A stretch of DNA of 36,751 bases from Porticoccus sp965660005 (GCF_965660005.1 NZ_CBFHYF010000016.1:1-36751); one strand, 5' to 3'; positions 17,607 to 25,443 are shown, counted from the first letter of the stretch. Notes: generated by a model not told the origin, from the sequence alone. Program-made: numbers and translations.

Positions 17607-18944
17607 ATGCTTCTGACTCTGGATACGTTTTTATTACTCGCGAGCGGCTTTGTAGCCGGGGTTCTGCTGGCTTTTTTACTGTTGCGCCAGCTGTCGGAAA
17701 AACAGCGTGCAGTGTTCGAAGTAACCATCGCCCGGTTGGCAGAGGATCTTGATAACCAGCGCAATCGTCTTGTTCAGCGCGAGACAGAGCTCGGCATGCT
17801 GAATCGAGACAAGGCGACACTCGAGGCGCGTCTCGAGGGTGAGAAGACCCGCTATGAGGAGCAGTTGCAGCTTCTCCGTCAGGCCCGCGAGTCATTGGTT
17901 CAGGAATTCGAAAACCTTTCCAACCGCATCTTTGATGCAAAACAACAAAAATTTACGGAGCAGAGTAGCAGGACACTGAACAGCAGCATTGATCCCCTGA
18001 GAAAAGAGATTCACGATTTTCGCAAAAAAGTTGAGGATGCCTACGATAAGGAAAACGCTGAGCGCAACAAGTTGGTGGGGCAGATCGTGGAGCTGCAGAA
18101 GCAGGCGCAGAAAGTAGGGGAAGATGCTGTTCTGCTGGCCAATGCATTGAAGGGCGAAAGCAAGTTTCAGGGGAATTGGGGAGAGGTCATTCTGGAGCGG
18201 ATTCTCGAGCAATCCGGTCTGACCAAGGGGAGGGAATATGAAACCCAGGTGGCATTGAAGAACGAGGAGGGCGACCGCCGAAACCCCGATGTCATTATTC
18301 ATTTGCCGGATCAGCGGGATATCGTGGTCGACGCGAAGGTGTCACTAACAGATTATGAACGGTATTGCCGGGCAGAATTGCCCGAGGAGAAGCAACGCTG
18401 TCTTAAACAGCACATCCTTTCCCTGCGCACCCATATCAATGGCCTTAGTCGCAAGGCATACGAGCAGCTTGAAGGGGTGAATAGCCTGGATTTCGTGCTG
18501 ATTTTCGTACCGGTTGAAGCGGCTTTCATGCTGGCGCTGGAGCATGATCACACGCTTTTCCGCGACGCCTATGACAAAGGGATTATCCTGGTAAGTCCCT
18601 CCACTTTGCTGGCAACATTGCGAACCATCCACAACATCTGGCGTTATGAGGATCAGAACCGCAACGCCCAGCAGATTGCCGCCGAGGCGGGCAAATTGTA
18701 TGACCAAGTAGTGCTGGTTGTAGAGTCGCTGGATGACCTGGGTCGGTATATCGACAAGAGCCAGGATGCCTGGCAACAAACCCGTAAACGTCTCGTCGAT
18801 GGCAGGGGCAACCTGATCAAAAAATTTGATGACATCAAAAAACTGGGCGCCCGTACCAAGCGTTCCCTGCCTGATGACCTGGTTGAGCAGGCCAGCGAAC
18901 AGGATGAGGCGTCATTTCCGGCCAGCCTTCATCAGCAGGAATAA
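17607..18944 (+). CDS. rmuC: DNA recombination protein RmuC
   Basis: A 445-residue member of the RmuC family, which limits recombination at inverted repeats and DNA inversions and is predicted to have a restriction-endonuclease-like fold. A single N-terminal transmembrane helix (about 4-27) is followed by a long coiled coil rich in Glu, Arg and Gln (about 30-115). The conserved domain (about 130-420) contains KGESKFQGNWGEVILERILEQSGL, RNPDVIIHLPDQRDIVVDAKVSL (with the D-x-K nuclease-like motif) and GIILVSPSTLLATLRTI. The membrane anchor plus coiled coil is normal for RmuC. It is divergent from the helicase-nuclease pair, sharing an 87-base gap with it, and is followed by a DUF2489 gene 66 bases downstream on the same strand. 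Confidence 0.95.
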   Translation: MLLTLDTFLLLASGFVAGVLLAFLLLRQLSEKQRAVFEVTIARLAEDLDNQRNRLVQRETELGMLNRDKATLEARLEGEKTRYEEQLQLLRQARESLVQEFENLSNRIFDAKQQKFTEQSSRTLNSSIDPLRKEIHDFRKKVEDAYDKENAERNKLVGQIVELQKQAQKVGEDAVLLANALKGESKFQGNWGEVILERILEQSGLTKGREYETQVALKNEEGDRRNPDVIIHLPDQRDIVVDAKVSLTDYERYCRAELPEEKQRCLKQHILSLRTHINGLSRKAYEQLEGVNSLDFVLIFVPVEAAFMLALEHDHTLFRDAYDKGIILVSPSTLLATLRTIHNIWRYEDQNRNAQQIAAEAGKLYDQVVLVVESLDDLGRYIDKSQDAWQQTRKRLVDGRGNLIKKFDDIKKLGARTKRSLPDDLVEQASEQDEASFPASLHQQE

Positions 18945-19010
18945 ATAACCGACACGGCTTTATCGACCGATCACCTGCATTTGGTCGTACAGCTTTCATG
19001 GGAGTTAGCA

Positions 19011-19505
19011 ATGATACTTATTATAAGTCTGGCACTGGTTGCTTTGGTTGGACTGAGTGGCTATGCCTTTTACCTTTACCTGCAGCTCCGCAAACTGAAA
19101 TCCACAAAGAATGCCCGGGACAAACTGCTGGCAGAAGAGCAGGAAGAGCGCAAAAACCATTATCACAACAGCATAAGAGTGATTGCCTCGGCTATAGAGG
19201 CCGATCAGGTTACGCTCACAGAAGGCGCTATCCGTATCAGTATGATGGCTACACAACTGGATCTTCCCGAGCATGAGCGGCAGCACTTCCAGGTATTTTT
19301 TCAACTAACGGAAGCCACGGCGCACATCCCGATTCTGGATGAGTGGCAAAAGCTCAGCACCCGTGAAAAACTCCGCTATGACCGGGAGCGGGAGGAAATC
19401 GAGACAAAATACCGGGAGTTCGCTGTGAGTGCAGCAAGGATATTGTTGAACAAAAAGCCTGACCAAAACCAGGAGACGCTTTTTTATCCGGTTGGAAAAC
19501 ATTAG
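19011..19505 (+). CDS. DUF2489 membrane-anchored protein
   Basis: A 164-residue protein matching DUF2489, a gammaproteobacterial family without known function. An N-terminal transmembrane helix (about 2-24, MILIISLALVALVGLSGYAF) is followed by a charged helical region (LRKLKSTKNARDKLLAEEQEER). A conserved domain then shows HNSIRVIASAIEADQVTLTEGAIRIS and the tail ends FYPVGKH. The body is likely cytoplasmic, because many positive charges follow the helix. I took the ATG at 19011 because GGGAG lies about 9 bases upstream; a TTG 30 bases earlier is weaker. Position 66 bases after rmuC suggests co-transcription. The YhaH-like topology (short anchor plus helical domain) does not reveal a function. 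Confidence 0.85.
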   Translation: MILIISLALVALVGLSGYAFYLYLQLRKLKSTKNARDKLLAEEQEERKNHYHNSIRVIASAIEADQVTLTEGAIRISMMATQLDLPEHERQHFQVFFQLTEATAHIPILDEWQKLSTREKLRYDREREEIETKYREFAVSAARILLNKKPDQNQETLFYPVGKH

Positions 19506-19618
19506 CGGGGCGTCAGCCTCGGAATCCCGACTTTAGCCGAAGGAATCCGTGTCCAGCCTGTTTCGACGAGTCCGGATGTTTTTTAATCGGAAGGGCTCCC
19601 TCGGCGCTCTTTCCCTGT

Positions 19619-19945
19619 TCAGCCCTTCGGCAAATACGGAATCGTCTTTGCTGCATCAGTATCATCAATCACATGCAAGTTGCTGATACTGCCTTTAATT
19701 CTCGATTCCCGGAAAGCTCGGTACTCGGGATCATTGATAAATGCCTGAAGATTGGTCATGTCAGGAAACTCAACCAGGGCGATCATGTCTGCGTTGCAGG
19801 GTGTTCCTTCAACGGTACTGATATTCGCACTGCGAGACAGGTATTTGCCGCCGTGTTTATGGACGATATCGTGTACGCTAGTGGCATAATTTGGTATCCA
19901 TGCCTCATCGGTCACGGTGACATCAGCGATTAAGTAAACGGCCAT
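19619..19945 (-). CDS. DUF1330 (dimeric alpha-beta barrel) protein
   Basis: A 108-residue soluble protein of the DUF1330 family, which has the ferredoxin-like dimeric alpha-beta barrel fold. The family pattern is clear: MAVYLIADVTVTDEAWIPNY at the start, HGGKYLSRSANISTVEG in the middle, and ALVEFPDMTNLQAFINDPEYRAFRESR toward the end. The family has no settled biochemical role; related barrels act as monooxygenases or small-molecule binders. The ATG at 19945 has GGAG about 10 bases upstream. It is convergent with the DUF2489 gene across a 113-base gap in which I see no terminator or gene. It is followed upstream by membrane proteins on the same strand, separated by 39 bases, which may be one transcription unit. 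Confidence 0.88.
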   Translation of the reverse strand: MAVYLIADVTVTDEAWIPNYATSVHDIVHKHGGKYLSRSANISTVEGTPCNADMIALVEFPDMTNLQAFINDPEYRAFRESRIKGSISNLHVIDDTDAAKTIPYLPKG

Positions 19946-19984
19946 AATTCATGCTCCGAAAGAATCTGCTGTTTTGGTTTGTGT

Positions 19985-20389
19985 TTAACTCACTCTGGCG
20001 GCCAACAGGCATATCCCAAGCCATGTGAAATAGAGGGGTATGCAGAATAACAGTACTCGCCAGTTTGATTGAAAGCTGAAGCGAATGGAGTGTGTGATGG
20101 CATCCTTGCGCAGCTGCCAGGTAACGGCCATTTGCAATGCCACCAGTGAGTAGACGAACTGAATGGCGATACCAGGAAGTTCGCCAGGCAGCATGGGAGT
20201 GAAAACCAGCAGTGCCACGATAAATAAAAAACCAAACGCCAGTGTATTTCTGGCAGCCGCTGCTTTCTCCAGAGTATGAAAGTTATTCCACAAGAAATAA
20301 ACCATGGCGATGGGACCGCCCAAAAATGACCCCAGTCCGATCTGCAGAGGCGAATAGACCGCCGGTTTTTTAATCACGATATCATTCAC
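19985..20389 (-). CDS. Four-helix membrane protein of unknown function
   Basis: A 134-residue inner-membrane protein with about four hydrophobic segments: residues 16-34 (LGSFLGGPIAMVYFLWNNF), 48-66, 72-90 and 112-130. The first segment has the Gly/Pro-rich signature YSPLQIGLGSFLGGPIAMVYFLWNNF, a pattern I have seen in uncharacterised bacterial membrane proteins, but I cannot name a family. The start is a GTG at 20389 with only a weak GGA ribosome site, so the true start is slightly uncertain. It lies between the DUF1330 gene and another small membrane protein on the same strand with short gaps. Nothing suggests a transporter or enzyme motif. Confidence 0.7.
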   Translation of the reverse strand: MNDIVIKKPAVYSPLQIGLGSFLGGPIAMVYFLWNNFHTLEKAAAARNTLAFGFLFIVALLVFTPMLPGELPGIAIQFVYSLVALQMAVTWQLRKDAITHSIRFSFQSNWRVLLFCIPLYFTWLGICLLAARVS

Positions 20390-20457
20390 TGCATTGTTTC
20401 CAATTAGACTGAAGCCAAGCTGGCAAGGTTGTTGCTGGAATTTGGGGGTCGATCATC

Positions 20458-20817
20458 TTATTGCTTGTTTTCTCCACGGATCAGGCGAAACAGGTAAATG
20501 GCGGCAACGCCCAGAAAACCCGAACAAAGCGTGATAAAAGCGGTACTGCACCAGAAAATAAAAGGCGCTCCCTTGCCGTGCAGGACCAAATCGCCAACCG
20601 TTAATGCTGAAAAAACTGCCAGCGGTGCGCTATAAGCGAGGGCTGTCAGCATGCCATCGCGAAGGTTATATGTGGCGCTAAAGCCGGAGATGAATGTGTT
20701 TGACAACAATCCGATGACACCTGCCGTTACCATCCAGGGAAATTGCATGCTGAGCATGGACAGGTAGAAGATGAAGAAGGTTGCCAGTCCGATGAGAGAG
20801 GCTTTGATTGGTTGCAT
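20458..20817 (-). CDS. Small membrane protein of unknown function
   Basis: A 119-residue protein with about four hydrophobic segments (residues 5-22, 25-45, 56-76 and 86-110), ending in a charged tail RLIRGENKQ. I placed the start at the ATG at 20817 (MQPIKASLIGLATFF), where the membrane segments begin. The frame stays open 150 bases further up, but that extension is polar and does not look like protein-coding sequence of this genome. No strong ribosome site precedes the ATG. I do not recognise a family. It is the first gene of a possible three-gene run with the next membrane protein and the DUF1330 gene, and is divergent from the lipoprotein gene. Confidence 0.6.
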   Translation of the reverse strand: MQPIKASLIGLATFFIFYLSMLSMQFPWMVTAGVIGLLSNTFISGFSATYNLRDGMLTALAYSAPLAVFSALTVGDLVLHGKGAPFIFWCSTAFITLCSGFLGVAAIYLFRLIRGENKQ

Positions 20818-21046
20818 AGGCGTGAATAACTGTCCAGAGTGGTGAATTATATCGGAGTCAAATGAAGCTGTGCCACTAGGCTGTAATAAAACACGAGATT
20901 TGCCGCCAGTGCAAATTGCCCAATCAATGGTGTCTTCAAGAGATGTTCGACGTCGCCCTCGTGTCACCGGCTTTGTTGAGCCCTACACTAAAAATCAGTA
21001 CGTTCCCGGCACCGATAGGCCTAGATTTTTGTCGAGATGCCCATTA

Positions 21047-21104
21047 GACTCCCTATCCTCAAGGCACTAGTGCCCGTTTTCTTGTTCAATATCCAGAGGG
21101 AGTC
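21047..21104 (+). promoter_or_regulatory. Structured leader hiding the lipoprotein ribosome site
   Basis: GACTCCCT (21047-21054) pairs perfectly with AGGGAGTC (21097-21104), whose GGGAG is the Shine-Dalgarno five to eight bases before the ATG at 21108. Between the arms lies the 12-base perfect palindrome GGCACTAGTGCC (21063-21074), able to form an inner hairpin or bind a dimeric regulator. A leader switch is inference. No convincing promoter was found in the 290 bases upstream, and that stretch holds no other gene I can support. Confidence 0.5.
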
Positions 21105-21107
21105 GAC

Positions 21108-21416
21108 ATGAATTTTGTAAAATTATTTGGTGTTTCGGTATTAGTATTGGGCCTGGCCGCTTGCGGAGGTTCTGACAATGGTGCCAGCGAAGAGCAGGCA
21201 GCGGCAGCGTTGTCTCCTGAAGAAATTGCTGCAGCAGAAGCCAAGGCCAAAGAAGAAGAGCTGAAAGCGATTGAAGAAGCAAGAATTGCTAATGAAGAAG
21301 CGAGGAAAAAAGCTGCTGAAGAAGCGGTCCCTCTTACCAAAGATAAAATTCTCCCTGAAGGCATGGTGGAAGGCAGTGTTGAGCACTCCATCTGGTTGAA
21401 CAATCAAGGTCTATAA
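21108..21416 (+). CDS. Small Ala/Glu-rich lipoprotein
   Basis: A 102-residue predicted lipoprotein. A type II signal peptide (MNFVKLFGVSVLVLGLAAC) ends in the lipobox LAAC, so Cys19 would be lipidated after cleavage. Gly-Gly-Ser follow the Cys instead of Asp, which favours sorting to the outer membrane. Residues 28-75 are a highly charged Ala/Glu/Lys-rich stretch (EEQAAAALSPEEIAAAEAKA and onward) that should form one long helix, perhaps coiled coil. A short C-terminal domain ends SVEHSIWLNNQGL. The shape recalls Lpp-type or spacer lipoproteins, but no homologue is recognised. The Shine-Dalgarno AGGGAG is strong but paired in the leader stem. The gene is monocistronic with its own terminator. 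Low-complexity composition makes homology searches unreliable. Confidence 0.75.
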   Translation: MNFVKLFGVSVLVLGLAACGGSDNGASEEQAAAALSPEEIAAAEAKAKEEELKAIEEARIANEEARKKAAEEAVPLTKDKILPEGMVEGSVEHSIWLNNQGL

Positions 21417-21428
21417 AATACTAAAAAT

Positions 21429-21492
21429 AGCAGGTCTGCTCTGGAATTATGCTGGCATTCAAGCTGGCACCTAAGCAGACCTGCTGTTTTTT
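21429..21492. terminator. Terminator after the lipoprotein gene
   Basis: Perfect 12-bp arms AGCAGGTCTGCT (21429-21440) and AGCAGACCTGCT (21474-21485) with a 33-base loop, followed by GTTTTTT. The other side is A/T-rich as well (CTAAAAAT), so it may also act on the convergent secreted-protein gene. The loop contains GCTGGCA twice. Confidence 0.75.
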
Positions 21493-21593
21493 ATCTACAC
21501 CCTGTCTTCTTCAAATCTGTATTGCACGGCGTCAGGCGAACCATTATTGGTTTCCTGAACGTTATCCCTGCCAAACAATTACCTGTTCTCGTA

Positions 21594-21992
21594 TTACTGA
21601 TTGAGTCCCGGTTGTTCCGCCTCTTCTGCCGGTACACAGGGGCGACCACTTTGTTTTCTGACGGGACATCCTTTCTTGACATGTTGGCGTGTTTCGATAA
21701 TTGATTCGATCGCCGCCCGAGGGTTGCTGTCGATGTTTTGCCGGCAGTAGCTGTCCATCCATTTGGCGACCTCTGCATCTTTTTCAGTGCCAAGCACCCC
21801 ATGAGGGTGTTTCCCGGCATATTTGTATTCGTTATACCCTGCCACAAAGCCCTGTAGCCAGTTCAGCGAAGGCTCATGGTTATTCTGTCGACGGACTTCT
21901 ATCCATTCAGCGCAGTTTTCGGCAACTTTTCCGGGTGACGCATAGAGCGCTGGTGTGGCTAACAGTCCTAGTGCGAGCACAAAATATTTCAT
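21594..21992 (-). CDS. Secreted (periplasmic) protein of unknown function
   Basis: A 132-residue protein with a cleavable signal peptide (MKYFVLALGLLATPALYASP, likely cut after ALYA). The mature part has CAEWIEVRRQ, then NWLQGFVAGYNEYKYAG, then WMDSYCRQNIDSNPRAAIESI. This Cys...GYxxGYN...W-x3-YC layout is shared by a set of small periplasmic proteins, some called Rap1a/Tai-like, and the cysteines could form a disulfide. The assignment to any named family is uncertain. Two further Cys (KKGCPVR and GRPCVPA) lie in a Pro-rich tail. The ATG at 21992 has AGGAAC about 9 bases upstream. It is convergent with the lipoprotein gene, and 130 bases upstream is the end of trmA on the same strand. Confidence 0.75.
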   Translation of the reverse strand: MKYFVLALGLLATPALYASPGKVAENCAEWIEVRRQNNHEPSLNWLQGFVAGYNEYKYAGKHPHGVLGTEKDAEVAKWMDSYCRQNIDSNPRAAIESIIETRQHVKKGCPVRKQSGRPCVPAEEAEQPGLNQ

Positions 21993-22122
21993 CTAAGGGT
22001 TCCTGAGTAAGGGGTGGAATCTGGCTTCAGCCTATTGAATGTCACATTGAGTTCACAGGAATTCAAGCAACTTTTGCCGTCAAGGGCAACCGGGTTTTTA
22101 GATTCGTGGTTGGTCGGTGGCA

Positions 22123-23229
22123 TCAGTTGATGCCGGTGGCCTGATTGCCGGATCTCTTCAGTAGCACCCCGCATTCGAGGTGATGGGTGTAGGGGAATTG
22201 GTCAAAGGCAGCAAAGTGTTCAATTTGATGACTGCTGATAATGGTCTCCAGATTCTCTTTCAGGGTTGTCGGGTTGCAAGAGATATAGAGAATATTATCG
22301 AACTTCATGGCCAATTGAAGCGTCAGTTGGTCCAGGCCCGCTCTTGGTGGATCCAATAAAATGGTGCTGAAGGCGTAGCGTTGCAAGTCGATATCCTGTA
22401 ATCGACGGAACGGGCGAACACCATCCAGGGCCTGGCAGAAGTCCTCACTGGACATTCTTACAATGGTGACATTTTCAACTTCATTATTGTGCAGATTCGT
22501 TATCGCCGAGCGCACCGAAATCTTGGAGATCTCCGTTGCCAGTACACGATTAAAGTTTTGTGCCAGGACACAAGTAAAGTTGCCATTTCCACAATACAGT
22601 TCCAGCAGGTCTCCACCGCAGTCGGTTGTTTTATCCAATGCCCAGGCCAGCATCAGTTGGTTGATACCAGCATTGGGTTGTGTAAATCCGCCTTCTACCT
22701 GCCGGTAGTGATAATCCTTGTCGTGGACATGCAATACTTCCAGAACATAGTCTCGTTCAAGCGTGATCTTCTGTTTGCGGCTTCTGCCGATGATAGCTAC
22801 ACCGATACGTTGCTGGAGAGCTTCTGCGGCCTGCTGCCAAATTTCATCCAGTTTCTTGTGATAAAGCAGGGTGATCAGTGCATCGCCACTCAGTGTGGTT
22901 AAAAACTCCACCGAGAACAAACGGTTGCTCAATATCAGAGACGCATTGATTTCTTTGATCAGAAAAGGCATCAAACGGTTGATTAATCGTGCGCCAATCG
23001 GAAAATCCGTGACGATATAGGGTGTTTTTTTGTCTGGCCGGTTCATGGCAAAGTGCGCACGGCCATTTTCATGCCAGATGCGAAATTCGGCACGCATCCG
23101 AAAATGTACTGACTCTGATGGGTAGACCGCTATTTTTTCAGGGAGTGGAATATCACAGAAAGTGGCACGGAGTGCGGTGAGCTTCTCGTCTAGTTGCTGC
23201 TGGTAGTTGTCGAGATTGATCGATTGCAC
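22123..23229 (-). CDS. trmA: tRNA (uracil-5-)-methyltransferase TrmA
   Basis: Makes the T54 ribothymidine of the T-loop in all tRNAs, using AdoMet. It is 368 residues, the E. coli size (366). RNA-recognition motifs lie near 43-53 (FRMRAEFRIWH), FTQPNA is at 182-187, the AdoMet loop is DLLELYCGNGNF at 207-218, DPPRAGLD is at 293-300, the catalytic nucleophile is Cys318 in YISCNPTTL, and the general base is Glu352 in HHLECGVLL. There is no 4Fe-4S cluster motif, which separates it from RlmD/RumA. The start is a GTG at 23229 with AAGGT a few bases upstream; no in-frame ATG gives a complete N-terminus. It stands alone on the minus strand, with the hypothetical gene at 23341-23676 111 bases upstream. 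Confidence 0.95.
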   Translation of the reverse strand: MQSINLDNYQQQLDEKLTALRATFCDIPLPEKIAVYPSESVHFRMRAEFRIWHENGRAHFAMNRPDKKTPYIVTDFPIGARLINRLMPFLIKEINASLILSNRLFSVEFLTTLSGDALITLLYHKKLDEIWQQAAEALQQRIGVAIIGRSRKQKITLERDYVLEVLHVHDKDYHYRQVEGGFTQPNAGINQLMLAWALDKTTDCGGDLLELYCGNGNFTCVLAQNFNRVLATEISKISVRSAITNLHNNEVENVTIVRMSSEDFCQALDGVRPFRRLQDIDLQRYAFSTILLDPPRAGLDQLTLQLAMKFDNILYISCNPTTLKENLETIISSHQIEHFAAFDQFPYTHHLECGVLLKRSGNQATGIN

Positions 23230-23340
23230 CGGGTTACCTTACCCTCGGGGGTATGTACTGAAATGTCATATTGCAAAGAATACTCGCCCGGAAGTGGAGA
23301 GTAATCAGTTTGCAATCATTGCTAATATAGGGAAAACAGA

Positions 23341-23676
23341 TTATTTGGTTTGTTCTCTCAATCGACGCTGTGTTTCGAGATAGCGTGGCATCGGGCCAAT
23401 ATCCTCATACACCTCATTACCCTCTTCAATACGGATAACCCTGGATCCCGGTATATAGGGCATTTCGGCCTCCAGCGTTTCCAGTGCAACGTGCAGCAAA
23501 TGTGCGGCTATTTCGTTGGCGGGCAACTGGTACATTTCAGAAAGAGCCTGTAATTTGATTTGGTCTGGTTCATGTACTGTGATTGATGTGGGCAGTAAAT
23601 CAGCATTTTCGGCTGATCGCTTTTCCCAGTTTTGAAGAAGCTGGGAAAAGGCCATCGAGCTTCCCTGATAGTTCAT
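23341..23676 (-). CDS. Conserved hypothetical, similar to Pseudomonas 'type 1 pili tip component' annotation
   Basis: A 111-residue soluble protein. A predicted helical first half (MAFSQLLQNWEKRSAENADLL) is followed by LQALSEMYQLPANEIAAHLLHVALETLEAEMPYIPGSRVI, then NEVYEDIGPMPRYLETQRRLRE. The motif of an acidic helix, MPYIPGSRVI and VYEDIGPMPRYLE matches a small family common in Pseudomonas that genome files label 'type 1 pili tip component'. That label has no experimental basis I know of, and there is no signal peptide. The ribbon-helix-helix-like middle could fit a DNA or regulatory role, but this is speculation. The ATG at 23676 has GAGGTGA 5 bases upstream, a good site, and is preferred over a start 21 bases earlier. 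Confidence 0.78.
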   Translation of the reverse strand: MNYQGSSMAFSQLLQNWEKRSAENADLLPTSITVHEPDQIKLQALSEMYQLPANEIAAHLLHVALETLEAEMPYIPGSRVIRIEEGNEVYEDIGPMPRYLETQRRLREQTK

Positions 23677-23835
23677 TGTCACCTCGTCTACTGGCACTGA
23701 TCAAAATACGTCAACTTAATGTAAAACATCCGGTTCCAAAAAGGTACGATTTTTCAAAGACAAAAGTGGTTCAAATGATGATCACGTGAGGTTAGTGAGC
23801 CGAAGACGGGGCAGCATGACACGCATCTACAAATA

Positions 23836-24045
23836 ATGGACAGGAACAGGATAGAGCCGGAGTCTGGACTGAAAAAATACGTTACCTGCGATTGGCGATT
23901 TAATAACGGCAACCGAAAACATCAATTAAGCCAATTGAAACAATCGGTAAACAAGCAATGTGCCAGTCAACTGGGACAGCCCCAAAGATTTGTTGATTCT
24001 GAAGGCGGAAAAATAATTAGTGCCTATACTTTAGATAACGATTAG
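23836..24045 (+). CDS. Possible small ORF in a gene-poor stretch
   Basis: A 69-residue frame with a polar, Gln/Asn/Lys-rich product and no membrane segment, signal peptide or known motif. No ribosome site precedes the ATG. It is the only sizeable frame in the 440-base gap 23677-24116, and it could simply be random open sequence in A/T-rich DNA. The rest of this gap holds nothing else I can support, although it must contain the promoters of the flanking divergent genes. Confidence 0.2.
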   Translation: MDRNRIEPESGLKKYVTCDWRFNNGNRKHQLSQLKQSVNKQCASQLGQPQRFVDSEGGKIISAYTLDND

Positions 24046-24116
24046 CCCCATTAGGTTATCTTGCGATAAATGGGTTGGGTAGTCGGGTGATTGCGTACCT
24101 TTCTGGAGAAAAACTT

Positions 24117-24671
24117 ATGAAGCGCTATTATTTTATCAGTGATGAGCTGGACGAGTTGGGTGTTATTGAGCGTGAACTGCAGGGCCATGGCATGACAAAA
24201 CCACAAATCCATGTCCTGAGTCAGGATGATGACGGGTTGGCTCACCATCATTTGAATGATGTGGCATCTTTATTGCGAAAAGATGTGGTTAGGGCAACAG
24301 CAGTCGCTGGAGTATTTGGCTTTCTCAGCGCTGTTCTGGTGATGTCGTTTGCCGTTTTCTCCGGTGCCACTGCATCGATTGGCTGGAGTCCATTTGTACT
24401 GCTGGCTCTCGTCGTTATGGGGCTCATTACCTGGGAAGGTGGCATGTGGGGGATTCAGCAGCCTAACTCCCGTTTTAAACGTTTTCAGGGGGCTTTGGCA
24501 GAGGGCAAACACATTCTTTATGTGGATGTGAAACCCGCTCAGCGTTCAATCCTGATGAGTGTTCTTGAGCGACACCCCGGCTTAAAAAGTGCCGGTAGTG
24601 AGGAATCACCTAATGGGTTGCTGATCAGTGCTGAAAACGGAGCACAGCGTTTTGCAAAATGGGCACCCTGA
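24117..24671 (+). CDS. Conserved membrane protein (YYFISDDL family, Pseudomonas-type)
   Basis: A 184-residue protein with a soluble N-terminal domain (MKRYYFISDELDELGVIERELQ...PQIHVLSQDD), a membrane hairpin of two helices (about residues 63-83 and 88-110), and a C-terminal domain (FKRFQGALAEGKHILYVDV...LERHPGLKSAG). Both soluble halves look like ferredoxin-like / general-stress-type folds that would lie in the cytoplasm. The same arrangement is found across pseudomonads and related bacteria, where it carries loose labels such as 'NAD/FAD-utilizing enzyme' or 'magnesium transporter'. I find no cofactor motif to support either. I chose the ATG at 24117 (ribosome site TGGAGAA upstream) because the family starts MKRYYF; a start 42 bases earlier adds unrelated residues. 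Confidence 0.82.
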   Translation: MKRYYFISDELDELGVIERELQGHGMTKPQIHVLSQDDDGLAHHHLNDVASLLRKDVVRATAVAGVFGFLSAVLVMSFAVFSGATASIGWSPFVLLALVVMGLITWEGGMWGIQQPNSRFKRFQGALAEGKHILYVDVKPAQRSILMSVLERHPGLKSAGSEESPNGLLISAENGAQRFAKWAP

Positions 24672-24756
24672 GACGTCGGGACAGTCAGTTAGCACTGCAT
24701 TTAGCTGTTGTGAGTTGATGTACGCTGCAGGCTGGCCCGGCATTTAATCGGAAGCA

Positions 24757-25110
24757 CTACGTTGTTGTTGGGTGGGGTGTTTCCAGTTCACTCGTTTTGG
24801 CGGCGAGAATAAAATCATTGTGATGTAGCCCGCGGATCTTGTGACTCCACCAGGTGACCGTCACTTTGCCCCATTCAATCAATATGGCGGGATGATGCTG
24901 TACCGCTTCCGCCAACTCACCAACGTAGTTGGCAAAGGTGAGTGCCTGCCGAAAGTTGCCAAAGTTAAAAGTCTTCTCAAGTTGCTTGATGCCGGCTCTC
25001 TCCAGCACAGTCCAGCCGGGAATCTGTTCCATCAGGGAAGCTATTTGAGCGTCTTCAACCTTGGGTGCATCAGCGCTACAGGCTTCGCAATGTTCTTCTG
25101 CTAATTTCAT
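24757..25110 (-). CDS. phhB: Pterin-4a-carbinolamine dehydratase
   Basis: A 117-residue enzyme of the PCD/DCoH family, which dehydrates 4a-hydroxytetrahydropterin and so recycles tetrahydrobiopterin-type cofactors for aromatic amino acid hydroxylases. The active-site stretch is intact: AVQHHPAILIEWGKVTVTWW followed by SHKIRGLHHNDFILAAK, with the catalytic histidine pair and terminal Asp. The N-terminus carries CEACSA, a two-Cys motif seen in many proteobacterial members. No phenylalanine hydroxylase (phhA) is in this window, so the enzyme may serve a distant hydroxylase or another pterin role. The ATG at 25110 has GGAG about 9 bases upstream. It follows tusE on the same strand after 18 bases and is probably the last gene of the yccA-tusE-phhB unit. 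Confidence 0.94.
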   Translation of the reverse strand: MKLAEEHCEACSADAPKVEDAQIASLMEQIPGWTVLERAGIKQLEKTFNFGNFRQALTFANYVGELAEAVQHHPAILIEWGKVTVTWWSHKIRGLHHNDFILAAKTSELETPHPTTT

Positions 25111-25128
25111 GACAATTGCTCCATGTGC

Positions 25129-25437
25129 TTACAGGCAATTTTTCGGTGGCGGTAAACCGGCCAATCGAGCAACTTGTTTGGCCGGATTTGGCGGGAACAA
25201 CTGCATCAGATAAATGCTCCGCGCTTTGCGGATATCCAGATGCTCGGCCATAAATTTTATCAACGGCCGCATGGATGGTGAAAAGCCATAGGTGGCATAG
25301 AATTGTCGTGCCAGCAGAATCACTTCGAGATGGGCATCCGTTAACGGCATTTCAGTCTGGGCGGCTTCCTGGCGGATCTGATGTTCAGACCAGCCAGGAA
25401 GTTTTTTGAGATGGTTGTTTGTTGTGGTCTCTGTCAC
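25129..25437 (-). CDS. tusE: TusE/DsrC-family sulfur relay protein
   Basis: A 102-residue member of the DsrC/TusE/DsvC family. TusE accepts persulfide sulfur from TusBCD and hands it to MnmA for 2-thiouridine formation at tRNA wobble positions. The conserved core MRPLIKFMAEHL and IYLMQLFPPNPAKQVARLAGLPPPKNCL ends with the penultimate Cys101 that carries the sulfur. Only this one C-terminal Cys is present, as in TusE; dissimilatory DsrC has a second, 10 residues before. The start is a GTG at 25437, six bases after the yccA stop, with a poor ribosome site, so translation is probably coupled to yccA. The order yccA-tusE is the same as in E. coli. Confidence 0.92.
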   Translation of the reverse strand: MTETTTNNHLKKLPGWSEHQIRQEAAQTEMPLTDAHLEVILLARQFYATYGFSPSMRPLIKFMAEHLDIRKARSIYLMQLFPPNPAKQVARLAGLPPPKNCL

Positions 25438-25443
25438 CTGAGA

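Noticed and set aside
22119..22134. Inverted repeat GGCATCA-GT-TGATGCC across the trmA stop
   Set aside because: Only a two-base loop and no T-run on either strand, so it is not a convincing terminator.
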